DNA from: Lachnospiraceae bacterium
GTDB taxonomy: Bacteria; Bacillota; Clostridia; Lachnospirales; Lachnospiraceae
NCBI GenBank assembly: GCA_017938485.1
Contig: JAGBBM010000045.1
Location: 1 to 64,000, forward strand
Direction: 5' to 3'
Length of the DNA: 64,000 nt
Shown: positions 53,795 through 63,171 of the stretch, one piece after another
Layout of the letters: every line of letters starts with the position of its first letter
How positions within the stretch are numbered: position 1 is the stretch's first letter
Translations under genes and position numbers: made by a program
The notes under the pieces: generated by a model
Told to the model about the DNA's origin: nothing
Databases searched by the model: none
What the model saw: only the letters and a program-made list of their open reading frames with translations

Positions 53795-54591
53795 TAAATC
53801 ACTCCAAAATGCTTCATAGCCTTATATATACCATCATTTTCCACAGTATCTGTTCTATAGGATGCAATAAGAGCCACCTCATCAGAGCATTTACCCATAG
53901 CAATGCTGTTTGGTACATATTTTAACATTTCTAAGTCGTTATTACTATCACCAAATACTAAAACATTTTCAATTGGTACATTATAATGCTTCATCAGATA
54001 TTCAATACCTGTAGCTTTGGAAAATCCCCTAGGCACAAGCTCACAGAAATTATACTCTCTCTGAATGTAATTGAAGCCCTCTGCCTCAATATACTCTCTA
54101 AATTCATTGATGTGAGGATTATCCCCCTCATACCAAGCTGTAAATTTATCAAAGACAAACTCAGGGGAGTCTATGTCATCTATAAGCTTTCGATTCATAG
54201 CTATAAAGTAATCAAGAATTTCCCTATGAGCATCTCCAACAATCTTAGAGTCATAGCCAGTGTGACTAATATACTCAAATATAGCCATCATATTGTAATC
54301 TCTACATATATGAGCAATTTCTCTACACTTTGCTGGTTCCAAAGTCCTGTGAAAAATAGTCTCTCCATCAATCTCAATATGGGTTCCGCAACCACACACA
54401 AGACCATCAAATCCTGGCTCAGTTATAAAATCCTCCACATTCACCCTTACTCTTCCTGTGTTGATAAAGGCTTTGTGTCCATTGGCTCTAGCTTCTTTTA
54501 TAGCTTCCTTGGCACTTTCCGGAAATCTTCTTTTTCCGTCATCTGTTATAAGTGTACCATCGATATCAAAAAATAATAATTTCATATCCAT
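53794..54591 (-). CDS. HAD superfamily phosphatase (Cof type)
   Basis: A 265-aa Cof-type HAD enzyme: KLLFFDIDGTLITDDGK (catalytic Asp pair), KAFINTGRVRVN (motif II), a C2 cap domain, and VLVFGDSNNDLEMLKYVPNS (motif IV). It lies 6 bp after ribH and overlaps the kinase gene by 1 bp, with no clear ribosome site, so it is translated by coupling with the rib operon. Close relatives in Bacillus dephosphorylate the riboflavin intermediate 5-amino-6-(5-phosphoribitylamino)uracil, making that a reasonable role here. Confidence 0.9.
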   Translation of the reverse strand: MDMKLLFFDIDGTLITDDGKRRFPESAKEAIKEARANGHKAFINTGRVRVNVEDFITEPGFDGLVCGCGTHIEIDGETIFHRTLEPAKCREIAHICRDYNMMAIFEYISHTGYDSKIVGDAHREILDYFIAMNRKLIDDIDSPEFVFDKFTAWYEGDNPHINEFREYIEAEGFNYIQREYNFCELVPRGFSKATGIEYLMKHYNVPIENVLVFGDSNNDLEMLKYVPNSIAMGKCSDEVALIASYRTDTVENDGIYKAMKHFGVI

Positions 54592-54597
54592 AATTCA

Positions 54598-55059
54598 TTA
54601 CATCTGCTTCATAAGATTAATCATTTCAATTGCACCAAGAGCACAGTCATAGCCCTTGTTACCAGCCTTTGTACCAGCTCTTTCGATAGCCTGCTCAATA
54701 TTTTCTGTGGTTACAATACCGAACATTACAGGTACCTCTGTTTCCATTGATACAGCTGCGATACCCTTTGAAACCTCGTTACAAACATAATCATAATGGC
54801 TTGTAGCACCTCTGATTACTGTTCCAAGACAGATAATTGCATCATACTTTCCTGACTTAGCCATCTTCTTTGCAGCAAGAGGAATCTCAAATGCACCTGG
54901 AACCCAAGCAAGAGTTACGTCCTCTTCCTTTACATTGTGTCTTACTAAGCCATCCATTGCTCCACCGATAAGCTTAGACACGATAAACTCGTTAAATCTT
55001 GCTGCTACAATACCAATCTTAATTCCTTCTGCTACCATTTTTCCTTCTAAAGTCTTCAT
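54598..55059 (-). CDS. ribH: 6,7-dimethyl-8-ribityllumazine synthase
   Basis: A 153-aa enzyme joining the butanone phosphate and the pyrimidine precursor. [54 protein letters not shown] (catalytic His) and [17 protein letters not shown] are all standard. AGGAGGAAATAATT precedes the ATG. It follows ribBA by 72 bp and is the fourth rib gene. Confidence 0.97.
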   Translation of the reverse strand: MKTLEGKMVAEGIKIGIVAARFNEFIVSKLIGGAMDGLVRHNVKEEDVTLAWVPGAFEIPLAAKKMAKSGKYDAIICLGTVIRGATSHYDYVCNEVSKGIAAVSMETEVPVMFGIVTTENIEQAIERAGTKAGNKGYDCALGAIEMINLMKQM

Positions 55060-55131
55060 AATTATTTCCTCCTATATATCCTTGTTATATTTATTGTCTG
55101 TGCTAAATTGTGCACTGTTTAATTATCCTTG

Positions 55132-56340
55132 TTAGTCCTCAAGATTGTGAAGTATATGTCCCATCTTCTCCTTCTTTGTCTTAAGATAAAACATATCATG
55201 AACTCCCGGTTCCATCTCAATAGGAACACGCTCCACAATTTCAAGGTTATATCCCTTAAGTCCATATACCTTAAGAGGATTATTAGTCATAAGTCTAAGC
55301 TCTTTTATTCCAAGATCCACAAGAATCTGAGTTCCTATAGTGTAGTCTCTTGCATCCTCTGGGAAGCCTAACTCTAAGTTAGCCTCAACGGTGTCTCTTC
55401 CTCTATCCTGAAGCTCATAGGCACGAATCTTATTGATAAGACCAATACCCCTTCCCTCCTGTCTCATGTAAAGAAGAACTCCTCTTCCCTCCTTGGCAAT
55501 CATCTTCATAGCTGCATCATACTGCTGACCACAATCACATCTGGCTGAACCTAAGGCATCACCAGTAAGGCACTCTGAATGAACTCTACAGAGAACTGGT
55601 GCACCATCAGTTATATCTCCTTTTACAAGAGCCACATGGTGCTCACCGTTGAGCTTATTAACATAACCGTGAATTGTAAATTCTCCATATCTGGTTGGCA
55701 TCTTTGCCTTAGCCACACACTCTACAAATACCTCATGCTCCTTACGGTACTGAACAAGCTTTTCAATAGTTGATATCTTAAGATTATGCTTCTTGGCAAA
55801 CTCAACCAAATCATCCAATCTAGCCATATCACCGTCATCCTTCATAATCTCACAACAAAGTCCCACAGGCTTAAGTCCTGCAAGTCTTACTAAATCCACT
55901 GTAGCTTCAGTGTGACCCTGACGCTCTATAACACCACCGGCCTTTGCTTCAAGCGGAAACATATGTCCTGGTCTTCTGAAATCAGAAGGCTTTGCATCAT
56001 CCTCCACAAACTTTCTCGCAGTTATACCTCTCTCTAATGCAGATATACCTGTTGTAGTGCTTACATGGTCCACTGAAACCGAAAAAGCGGTACAGTGGTT
56101 ATCTGTATTTGTAATACACATCTGAGGAAGATTAAGCCTATCTGTATATTCTGGTGCCATAGGCATACAGATAAGTCCTTTAGCATAGCTTGCCATAAAG
56201 TTTACATTCTCAGTTGTGGCAAACTCTGCTGCACAGATTACATCACCCTCATTTTCTCTATCCTCATCATCAAGAATAACTACTATCTTTCCCTGTCTTA
56301 AATCCTCTAATATCTCCTCTATAGAGTTAAACTCAACCAT
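55132..56340 (-). CDS. ribBA: Bifunctional DHBP synthase / GTP cyclohydrolase II
   Basis: The ATG at 56340 is chosen because AAGGAGGATATT precedes it; ten in-frame codons upstream have no such site. The 402-aa protein has RibB (residues about 1-200: [36 protein letters not shown]) and RibA (about 205-402: [20 protein letters not shown] zinc Cys, [32 protein letters not shown]). It supplies both starting branches of riboflavin synthesis. Confidence 0.96.
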   Translation of the reverse strand: MVEFNSIEEILEDLRQGKIVVILDDEDRENEGDVICAAEFATTENVNFMASYAKGLICMPMAPEYTDRLNLPQMCITNTDNHCTAFSVSVDHVSTTTGISALERGITARKFVEDDAKPSDFRRPGHMFPLEAKAGGVIERQGHTEATVDLVRLAGLKPVGLCCEIMKDDGDMARLDDLVEFAKKHNLKISTIEKLVQYRKEHEVFVECVAKAKMPTRYGEFTIHGYVNKLNGEHHVALVKGDITDGAPVLCRVHSECLTGDALGSARCDCGQQYDAAMKMIAKEGRGVLLYMRQEGRGIGLINKIRAYELQDRGRDTVEANLELGFPEDARDYTIGTQILVDLGIKELRLMTNNPLKVYGLKGYNLEIVERVPIEMEPGVHDMFYLKTKKEKMGHILHNLED

Positions 56341-56356
56341 AATATCCTCCTTATAT

Positions 56357-57058
56357 TTACATAAATCCATTTCTCATCAGAAAATCTTCACTGATGCCGG
56401 AATTATTACTTTGTCCTACGTTTCTTCTCCTGCTCAAACTGGTTTCAGCAGAAGGTGTATTATCACCGCTAGAGAAATTAAGCAGCTTTTCCACGTATTT
56501 ACCTATCACATCATTTTCCAAATTAACTATATCTCCAACCTTCTTTGAAAGAAGAGTTGTCTCCTTGGCAGTGTGAGGTATAATGGATACCTTAAAGCAT
56601 CTGCTATCCACATATGCCACAGTAAGACTTATACCATCTATAGCTATGGAACCTTTTTCAATGATGTATTTTAATATCTTACTATCTGCTGATATGGTTA
56701 CCCAGACTGCATTATCTTCTCTGGTAAAATCAGTTATGGTTCCTGTTCCATCTATATGACCGGAAACGATGTGTCCACCAAATCTTCCGTCTGCAGCCAT
56801 AGCTCTTTCTAGATTAACCTTACTTCCAGAAGATAAGGAGCCAAGAGAAGTTCTTCTCATACTCTCCGCCATAACATCCGCAGTAAATGTATTACCTGAA
56901 AGAGAGGTAACTGTAAGACAAACTCCATTTACAGCAATACTATCACCAAGGTTAGAACCCTTGGTTACCACATCACCCTGTATAGTGAGGATTGCAGACT
57001 TACTTCCCTTTTTTATATTTTTAATTGTTCCCACTTCTTCAACTATTCCTGTGAACAT
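56357..57058 (-). CDS. ribE: Riboflavin synthase alpha chain
   Basis: A 233-aa protein of two lumazine-binding repeats: [15 protein letters not shown] with [13 protein letters not shown], and a second with [14 protein letters not shown] and [14 protein letters not shown]. Family members are usually about 200-220 aa; this one has an extra C-terminal tail of about 35 residues rich in Ser, Arg and Asn. It overlaps ribD by 16 bp. GGGAGGATGTAGCAA precedes the ATG. Confidence 0.95.
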   Translation of the reverse strand: MFTGIVEEVGTIKNIKKGSKSAILTIQGDVVTKGSNLGDSIAVNGVCLTVTSLSGNTFTADVMAESMRRTSLGSLSSGSKVNLERAMAADGRFGGHIVSGHIDGTGTITDFTREDNAVWVTISADSKILKYIIEKGSIAIDGISLTVAYVDSRCFKVSIIPHTAKETTLLSKKVGDIVNLENDVIGKYVEKLLNFSSGDNTPSAETSLSRRRNVGQSNNSGISEDFLMRNGFM

Positions 57059-58185
57059 TTGCTACATCCTCCCTTCTTTACATAGGTCAAAAGAATGTCA
57101 TCTTCTATATTTTTCACATTTTTCAAATCAAACGCAAAGCTCAAATCCGGAGATTCAACACCAAGTCCTTCCACTGGTGATATGGCTTCGCTACCGCCAA
57201 AAATCTTAGGGGCAATATAAACTTGAACCTCGTTTACTATTCCTGCATTTAAAGCACTGTAGTTAAGAGTTCCGCCCCCTTCTAATAGGATTCCATCAAT
57301 GCCAAGCTCTCCTAATTTAATCATAAGGTCATTCAAATTCACCTTACTATCTAAGGTTTCTACATGAATAATCTCCACACCCTTGTCACACAGTGAATTT
57401 TCCTTTTGCATATGTTCCTTATATCTTGCCTCGGTTTCCTCCGGCATAATAGTTGCCACAATAGTTCTTATATCTTTTGCAGTACTAACAAGATTACAAT
57501 CAAGAGGGATATTAAGATAAGAATCACAGACTATTCTCACCGGGTTCCTTCCACCCTCAATTCTACAGTTAAGCATAGGATTATCTTTTATAACTGTTCC
57601 TATACCTACCATAATTCCGATATATTTATTTCTGGTAAGCTGCACATTGTATCTTGCTTCTTCTCCTGTTATCCACTTACTAAGTCCTTTTCTTGTAGCA
57701 ATCTTACCATCCATAGTCATAGCATACTTCATAACTACATATGGAGTCTTTGTTGTAATATAGTGAAAGAATACAGGGTTAAGCTCATCACACTCTTCCT
57801 TCATCATCTGAGTTTCCACTTCCACGCCATGATTTCTAAGAAACTCTATGCCTTTTCCCGCAACTCTTTCATTTGGGTCATCAGAGCCTACATACACCTT
57901 AGCAATCTTATGTTCCACTATAGCCTCTACACAAGGTGGTTGCTTTCCATGATGACAGCAGGGTTCTAAGGTGACATACATCTCGGCTCCCTCAGCATCC
58001 TCGGTAAGATTTGCAAAAGCATTTCTCTCTGCATGAAGCTCTCCATATCTGGCATGGTATCCCTCACCTATTATTCTATTATCTTTTACTATAACAGCCC
58101 CAACTAAAGGATTAGGATTCACGGCTCCTTCACCTTTTTTTGCAAGCTCTATAGCTCTTTCCATATACGTTCTATCAAATGCCAT
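57043..58185 (-). CDS. ribD: Bifunctional diaminohydroxyphosphoribosylaminopyrimidine deaminase / reductase
   Basis: The ATG at 58185 has GAGGAGTGAATCC before it, better than an upstream TTG. The 380-aa protein has an N-terminal deaminase (HAERNAF, EPCCHHGKQPPC zinc site) and a C-terminal NADPH-dependent reductase (VVMKYAMTMDGKIAT, GVGTVIKDNPMLNCR, ILLEGGGTLNYSAL). It ends in a CSKCSQE tail. It is the first gene of the operon, behind the FMN riboswitch and its terminator. Confidence 0.96.
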   Translation of the reverse strand: MAFDRTYMERAIELAKKGEGAVNPNPLVGAVIVKDNRIIGEGYHARYGELHAERNAFANLTEDAEGAEMYVTLEPCCHHGKQPPCVEAIVEHKIAKVYVGSDDPNERVAGKGIEFLRNHGVEVETQMMKEECDELNPVFFHYITTKTPYVVMKYAMTMDGKIATRKGLSKWITGEEARYNVQLTRNKYIGIMVGIGTVIKDNPMLNCRIEGGRNPVRIVCDSYLNIPLDCNLVSTAKDIRTIVATIMPEETEARYKEHMQKENSLCDKGVEIIHVETLDSKVNLNDLMIKLGELGIDGILLEGGGTLNYSALNAGIVNEVQVYIAPKIFGGSEAISPVEGLGVESPDLSFAFDLKNVKNIEDDILLTYVKKGGCSKCSQE

Positions 58186-58205
58186 GGATTCACTCCTCAA
58201 ATAAT

Positions 58206-58233
58206 AAAAAATCCCGAGCTAAACACTCGGGAC
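58206..58233 (-). terminator. Riboswitch expression-platform terminator
   Basis: On the minus strand TCCCGAG/CTCGGGA (58226-58232 with 58212-58218) forms a 7-bp GC-rich stem followed by TTTTTT. It sits between the FMN aptamer and ribD, so the switch acts by transcription termination. Confidence 0.88.
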
Positions 58234-58273
58234 TTTAAAATCACAAAAATCTATTCCTAAAAGGAATATAACA

Positions 58274-58393
58274 AACTTCTCACATCCAGACTATACTGTC
58301 GGCTTTGGAATCTCACCAAATCATGCCTTACGGCTCGCGGGCTTATGCTTAAGCAAACACCGCCGGTGGGGAATCACACCCCGCCCCGAAGTA
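58274..58393 (-). ncRNA. FMN riboswitch (RFN element)
   Basis: On the minus strand the conserved RFN blocks appear in order: CTTCGGGGC, GGGTGTGATTCCCCACCGGC, GCCCGCGAGCC, GATTTGGTGAGATTCC, AAGCCGACAGT and the closing AGTCTGGATGTGAGAAG. P1 forms from CTTC (58388-58391) and GAAG (58276-58279). FMN binding would favour the terminator at 58206-58233 and shut off the rib operon. Confidence 0.97.
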
Positions 58394-58404
58394 ATATTTA
58401 ATTA

Positions 58405-61125
58405 TTAGTCCATCTTACCAATTGATAAGAAACCACTCTCATTAGCACGGAGCAAGAAGGATAAACCAATATTCTTCTTGTTCTCATCTGTTGCAGTATA
58501 TATCTCACCAGTCTCAACAAGGGACTTGGCAATCTCAAGAACTCTATCCTTAAACTGCATCATCTCACGTCTATCTCTTGAGCTAAGCTTGAACATATAC
58601 TGGTTCTTAGAGCTGATAAGGAGGATACTGTATGAATGGATGTTATCCTTAGTATCTCTCATTCCTGAACCTATCATACGAGAATTTGCAATAATAATCT
58701 CTGCATTCTCATCTGGAAGGTACTCTGAAAGAATAAGCTTGTAAATCTTAAGGTAGTTTTCTTCATCATCTGCGCTTACTGGAAGCTCTGCAACTGCAAA
58801 TTCTACAACTGAATCTGCAAATTTAATTGTACCACCCTCGTCGTTAATAACAGCTGTACACTCCTTTGGTACACAAAGTCTAAAGAACTTGTTCTCGATG
58901 ACTTTCTGTGCATCTGTAGGCTTCTTAATAACCAAGCTATTATATCTTTTCTCCAACTTATTCATAGAGATAATCGCCGAATCATCACCTGTTTCTGCTA
59001 TCTCTACAAGTTCTGCATATAACGCCTCTATATCGCTATTTGAAACAGATACAAGCTCTGTAATCTTATCAATAGCTGGTACATAAGCCATCTTAGCACT
59101 CTCAATATAGAGTTTAACCTTTTCATCTGTGTCTTCTGTCTTGCTAGACTTATACTCGATAACCTTGAAAAGATTATCCTTATCAAATCCATCATACTGA
59201 TGATCATAAGCTTTTTCAAAATACTTAAGGCTCTTCTCCTCACCACGGAAATTCTCATCGGCCTCCTGAATCTGATATATCTTACCCAACTCATAAGCAG
59301 CCTGATAACTTCCTAAGCCTAAAGCTTCGATAAATGCCTTTTCAATCTCATAAGAATTAGCTATAAAGAATACCTGACTCTGCTTGTATAAGGCAATCTT
59401 AAGTGCTGCTGCACCACTACCTGCCTCTACCGCACGCTCCCATTTTTCTACGGAGCTTTGAAGGTCCTCATCACCTAATTCCTGAATATCCTTAATATAT
59501 GCTTCTGCTTCAAGAATACCATTAGCCTGTGCCTCTTTGAAGTATTCAAGAGCCTTTACGCCATCTCTCTTTGTTCTAAGAACACCATAGTAATAAAATC
59601 TACCCAAGTAGAAAGCTACTCTCTTATGGCCTAATCTATGAGCATGCTCATACCAGTTAAGCGCCTTCATATAATCCTTGAGCTGCTGGTCATATATATT
59701 ACCAAGCAAGAATGCAAGATCAGGATCCTTTGTCGCCTCAAACAACTGCTTTGCATAGCTTATAGTTTTCTCTATATCCTTATATGGTGAATCCTCGTCA
59801 AAATAAAGCTCTATAAGAAGATAACTTGCCTTGATACTACCAAGCTTAAGTGCCTGCTTAGCCGCAGCCATAGCGCCTTCATAATCCTCAAGATAATAAC
59901 AATATACAGCTTCACTGTAATACTGATTATCCTTACGATTCAAACTCTGATCACTAACAAGTGTAGGATCAACAAAGGCGAAAGAGTTAGCTGTCTCGAA
60001 GATAATTTCCTCATACTGCTCGATAATCTCCATAGATGCACAGATAAACTTCATACAAGCAAGACGCTTACCCTGATAGAAAGCAAAGGTTACTATACCC
60101 TTTTCCATCTCTTTGTGATAGAAGGTTGTACATATACCATCTGAATACTCAGTTATATACGCCTTAAGCTGTAACTCTTCATCAAATGCATCGTTGCAAT
60201 ATCTAAGATAATTCTCAAGAGTTTTCTTTGAATCTCTTGGTATACTATCATAAGATACATACATAGCAAAATCTTTATATGTAATACTTGGAGCATAGTA
60301 CTCCTCGTCTGTATCCTCATTTATAGTCTTAACCCAATCCTTTGGAAGTTTATGTATATAACCATCCACCTGATTATGAACATAAGTATACTGATACTGT
60401 AATCTTGATGCTTCAATAGCCTTATATCTTGGCTCTTTTCCTTTTGCACGTCTAGCTTCTGCTATAGTAGTATAGAGCTTATCTTTTTCCTCAAACTCTA
60501 TACTGTCAGTATGCTTGCTTGCATAGTCAACTCTCTCATATGCTGACTGAGCCTTACTATCACCAGTATCTGCAAGCTTTTTATACCACATCATAGCCTT
60601 GTCATAATCAACTGGAACAACGAAGTCACTCTTGTTACCATACTGATCAATTCTGTTAAGACCATTCTCATAGATGCTACCAAGATTCATATATGCAGCC
60701 TTTATTCCGCATTCTGTAGCCTTCTCAAAATATGTTATAGCCTTTGAGAAATTCTGAATCTCTAAGAACATCTTAGCTAACTTGTATATCATCTCACCAT
60801 CTTTGTTGAGCTTGATATATTTCTCGTAATAAGTTGTAGCCTTACTCTTGTCTACAGTAACAGAACAATTACTATATTTACCCGTCTCAAATAACTCACC
60901 CATAATCTTAAGTGAGTCAACGCCAAAATTCTTATATGTTGGATCAACAATAGCAATATCAACTATTTTTTCCATTATTTCAACAGCTTCATCCGCATTG
61001 CCATTTTCCATAAGGTTAATAGCTTTGTCGTACTGGAGCTCTACATTGCTTTTTGTTGATTTTTTCTTGCCACCAATACTAGATAAGAATGGAATCTTAC
61101 CTAAGAAACTGCTAAGCTTCCCCAT
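58405..61125 (-). CDS. Sel1/TPR repeat protein, large (906 aa)
   Basis: A 906-aa soluble protein with many Sel1-like/TPR repeats. Examples: KAITYFEKATECGIKAAYMNL (about residue 118), NWYEHAHRLGHKRVAFYLG (about 494) and ALEYFKEAQANGILEAEAYI (about 523). Between the two repeat arrays lies a region of about 200 residues of unclear fold, and the last 150 residues are non-repeat. It has no signal peptide. Such proteins usually scaffold other proteins. AAAGGAGGATGTCAA precedes the ATG. Its stop lies about 12 bp upstream of the FMN riboswitch, with no obvious room for a promoter. Confidence 0.75.
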   Translation of the reverse strand: MGKLSSFLGKIPFLSSIGGKKKSTKSNVELQYDKAINLMENGNADEAVEIMEKIVDIAIVDPTYKNFGVDSLKIMGELFETGKYSNCSVTVDKSKATTYYEKYIKLNKDGEMIYKLAKMFLEIQNFSKAITYFEKATECGIKAAYMNLGSIYENGLNRIDQYGNKSDFVVPVDYDKAMMWYKKLADTGDSKAQSAYERVDYASKHTDSIEFEEKDKLYTTIAEARRAKGKEPRYKAIEASRLQYQYTYVHNQVDGYIHKLPKDWVKTINEDTDEEYYAPSITYKDFAMYVSYDSIPRDSKKTLENYLRYCNDAFDEELQLKAYITEYSDGICTTFYHKEMEKGIVTFAFYQGKRLACMKFICASMEIIEQYEEIIFETANSFAFVDPTLVSDQSLNRKDNQYYSEAVYCYYLEDYEGAMAAAKQALKLGSIKASYLLIELYFDEDSPYKDIEKTISYAKQLFEATKDPDLAFLLGNIYDQQLKDYMKALNWYEHAHRLGHKRVAFYLGRFYYYGVLRTKRDGVKALEYFKEAQANGILEAEAYIKDIQELGDEDLQSSVEKWERAVEAGSGAAALKIALYKQSQVFFIANSYEIEKAFIEALGLGSYQAAYELGKIYQIQEADENFRGEEKSLKYFEKAYDHQYDGFDKDNLFKVIEYKSSKTEDTDEKVKLYIESAKMAYVPAIDKITELVSVSNSDIEALYAELVEIAETGDDSAIISMNKLEKRYNSLVIKKPTDAQKVIENKFFRLCVPKECTAVINDEGGTIKFADSVVEFAVAELPVSADDEENYLKIYKLILSEYLPDENAEIIIANSRMIGSGMRDTKDNIHSYSILLISSKNQYMFKLSSRDRREMMQFKDRVLEIAKSLVETGEIYTATDENKKNIGLSFLLRANESGFLSIGKMD

Positions 61126-61193
61126 TTGACATCCTCCTTTGTAGTCTTGTCAAATATATATTATATCATAAATATATATCCATTGCAAGAACA

Positions 61194-61451
61194 CTACTCC
61201 CCTGATTCAATATATTTAGCGATTTCTGTTGCTGCTTCTTCCTCATCTGCGCCTTCAGCTTCAATAATCAACTCATCCCCTTGACCAAAGCCTAAGCTCA
61301 TCATCCCCATAATACTTTTAGCATTAATCCTTTTTGAGTTTGCTACTATATATATCTTGCTCTCATATTTGCTGGCAATCTGTACAGTAACTGCAACTGG
61401 TCTAGCCTCCTGGTCTGCAGGCAGGTTAACGTTTACTTTCTTAGAAATCAT
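61194..61451 (-). CDS. HPr-like (Crh-type) protein lacking His15
   Basis: An 85-aa HPr-fold protein. The usual catalytic site GLHARP reads DQEARP, so residue 15 is Glu, not His. The regulatory Ser46 is present in KSIMGMMSLG. It therefore cannot carry sugar phosphate in the PTS but could be phosphorylated at Ser46, like Crh of Bacillus. It is 3' of whiA (11-bp overlap), matching the crh neighbourhood of Bacillus subtilis. AAGGAGGAATAATA precedes the ATG. Confidence 0.88.
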   Translation of the reverse strand: MISKKVNVNLPADQEARPVAVTVQIASKYESKIYIVANSKRINAKSIMGMMSLGFGQGDELIIEAEGADEEEAATEIAKYIESGE

Positions 61452-62292
61452 TATTATTCCTCCTTAGCTCATTTGCTATTTCACTTAATTTTCTTAATCT
61501 ATGATTGACACCTGACTTACCGATAGGAGGATTAAGCATCTCACCTAAGTCCTTCAGTGGCAGTTCAGGTTCATCTAATCTTAGTTCCGCCAATAATCTA
61601 AGATTATCCGGCAAACTTTTTAGCCCCTTTGTTTTTTCTATGTATCTAATATCTTCTATCTGTTTAACGGCAGCACTTACCGTTTTGTTAATATTAGCAG
61701 TCTCACAATTTACTCTTCTGTTTACAGAATTTCTCATATCCTTAAGTATACGGACATTTTCCATATCCATAAGAGATATATGGGCACCCATAATATTAAG
61801 GATATCCACTATCATAGAGCCATCTTTTAGATACACCACATAGTATTTTTTTCTTTTAACCAGTTTAGGCTCTAAGCCAAAACTTTTTATAATGTCTATA
61901 AGAAGTGTTGCATGTTCCAAAAGCTCACATACTATCTCAAAATGATAACCTTTTTCGGGGTCCGTAACAGAACCTGTTGCCAAAAAAGCACCCCTTACAT
62001 AATTCTGTTTACAACAACTTCGCTCTACCAATTGTCTATTAGTTATATATTGTTCACCTAGTTGGCTAAGCTTTAGAGCTTGAACCACCTCATCTGAATT
62101 AGCATCTAGCTTCAAAAGTTTAAAAAGCTTTTCTATCTTAATAATTGCAGTCTGACTTTCCCTGTCCTGGATAATATTTTTAGACATATATCCAGTCATG
62201 GAAACAAGGGCTGCAAGTTCAGCTAATTTACAATGTCTTGAACTTCCAATATGCTCTGACAGTTCTCTTTTTACTTGAGCTGAAAAAGACAT
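61441..62292 (-). CDS. whiA: DNA-binding protein WhiA
   Basis: A 283-aa protein with an N-terminal LAGLIDADG-type region (residues about 1-190: RHCKLAELAALVSMTGYMS, VRGAFLATGSVTDPEKGYHF) and a C-terminal HTH (LPLKDLGEMLNPPIGKSGVN, HRLRKLSEIANELRR). WhiA is a conserved Firmicute/actinobacterial protein linked to cell division and chromosome organisation. AAAAGGAGAGTAATAT precedes the ATG. It overlaps the crh-like gene by 11 bp and follows rapZ by 3 bp. Confidence 0.96.
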   Translation of the reverse strand: MSFSAQVKRELSEHIGSSRHCKLAELAALVSMTGYMSKNIIQDRESQTAIIKIEKLFKLLKLDANSDEVVQALKLSQLGEQYITNRQLVERSCCKQNYVRGAFLATGSVTDPEKGYHFEIVCELLEHATLLIDIIKSFGLEPKLVKRKKYYVVYLKDGSMIVDILNIMGAHISLMDMENVRILKDMRNSVNRRVNCETANINKTVSAAVKQIEDIRYIEKTKGLKSLPDNLRLLAELRLDEPELPLKDLGEMLNPPIGKSGVNHRLRKLSEIANELRRNNNDF

Positions 62293-62295
62293 ATA

Positions 62296-63171
62296 TTACT
62301 CTCCTTTTACAATCCTATCTTTAGTTATGTCCCTATGGAAAAGTCTAACCGTATATGGCAATTCCTGCAATCTCTTATGCAAGTCATTGGCAACAGTGAC
62401 TGAACGATGTTTTCCACCAGTACATCCTATAGATACAACCAACTGACTCTTTCCCTCTCTTTTATAGTAAGGCAAAAGATATTTTAACATATCTGTCAAG
62501 GTATTCATAAACTTGGCATATTCTTCGCAGTCACTAACCACTGTAGCAACAGCCTCATCATTTCCAGTTAGAGGTCTTAAATTTAAATCATAATACGGAT
62601 TTGGTAAAAACCTTACATCCTGCACAATATCAGAATCTCTTGGTATGCCATACTTAAATCCAAAGGACATAACCGTAATTATGATATTATTGTATTCCTC
62701 ACCACTTACAAAGATTTTCTCTATCTCTGTTTTTAACTCTCTTGTTAAGAGATTACTTGTATCAATTATATAGTCAGCTCTTTGTTTTAAGAACTCTATC
62801 TTTTCACGTTCTCTGACAATTCCCTCATTAATTCGACCACCGCCTGCAAGAGGGTGTTTTCTTCTAGTTTCCTTGTATCTTTTTACAAGGGCTGGTTCAT
62901 TAGCATCCAAGAATAAAATCTCATAGTTATAATTCCTGTTTTTCATCTCTTCGAGGCAAAGAGACAACTCACCCAATGCTTCACCACTTCTAATGTCAAC
63001 TCCAATGGCTACATTGTCAACTTCAAGCTTATCATCATGAGCTATATCTGCAAATTTCTGTATAAGCATAACCGGAAGATTATCCACACAAAAGAACCCT
63101 ATATCTTCTAACATTCTAAGGGCAGATGACTTACCCGCTCCACTCATTCCTGTAACAATAACAAATCTCAT
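62296..63171 (-). CDS. rapZ: RNase adapter RapZ (YvcJ)
   Basis: A 291-aa P-loop protein: VIVTGMSGAGKSSALRML (Walker A), GVDIRSGEAL, LFLDANEPALVKRYKETRRKH, VMSFGFKYGIP and SIGCTGGKHRSVTVA at the end. In Gram-negatives it controls GlmZ RNA; in Firmicutes (YvcJ) the role is less clear and includes nucleotide hydrolysis. The start overlaps murB by 4 bp and has little ribosome site of its own, so translation is coupled. Confidence 0.96.
   Translation of the reverse strand: MRFVIVTGMSGAGKSSALRMLEDIGFFCVDNLPVMLIQKFADIAHDDKLEVDNVAIGVDIRSGEALGELSLCLEEMKNRNYNYEILFLDANEPALVKRYKETRRKHPLAGGGRINEGIVREREKIEFLKQRADYIIDTSNLLTRELKTEIEKIFVSGEEYNNIIITVMSFGFKYGIPRDSDIVQDVRFLPNPYYDLNLRPLTGNDEAVATVVSDCEEYAKFMNTLTDMLKYLLPYYKREGKSQLVVSIGCTGGKHRSVTVANDLHKRLQELPYTVRLFHRDITKDRIVKGE

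Noticed and set aside
61194..61451. Ordinary PTS HPr
   Set aside because: Residue 15 is Glu instead of the phospho-accepting His.
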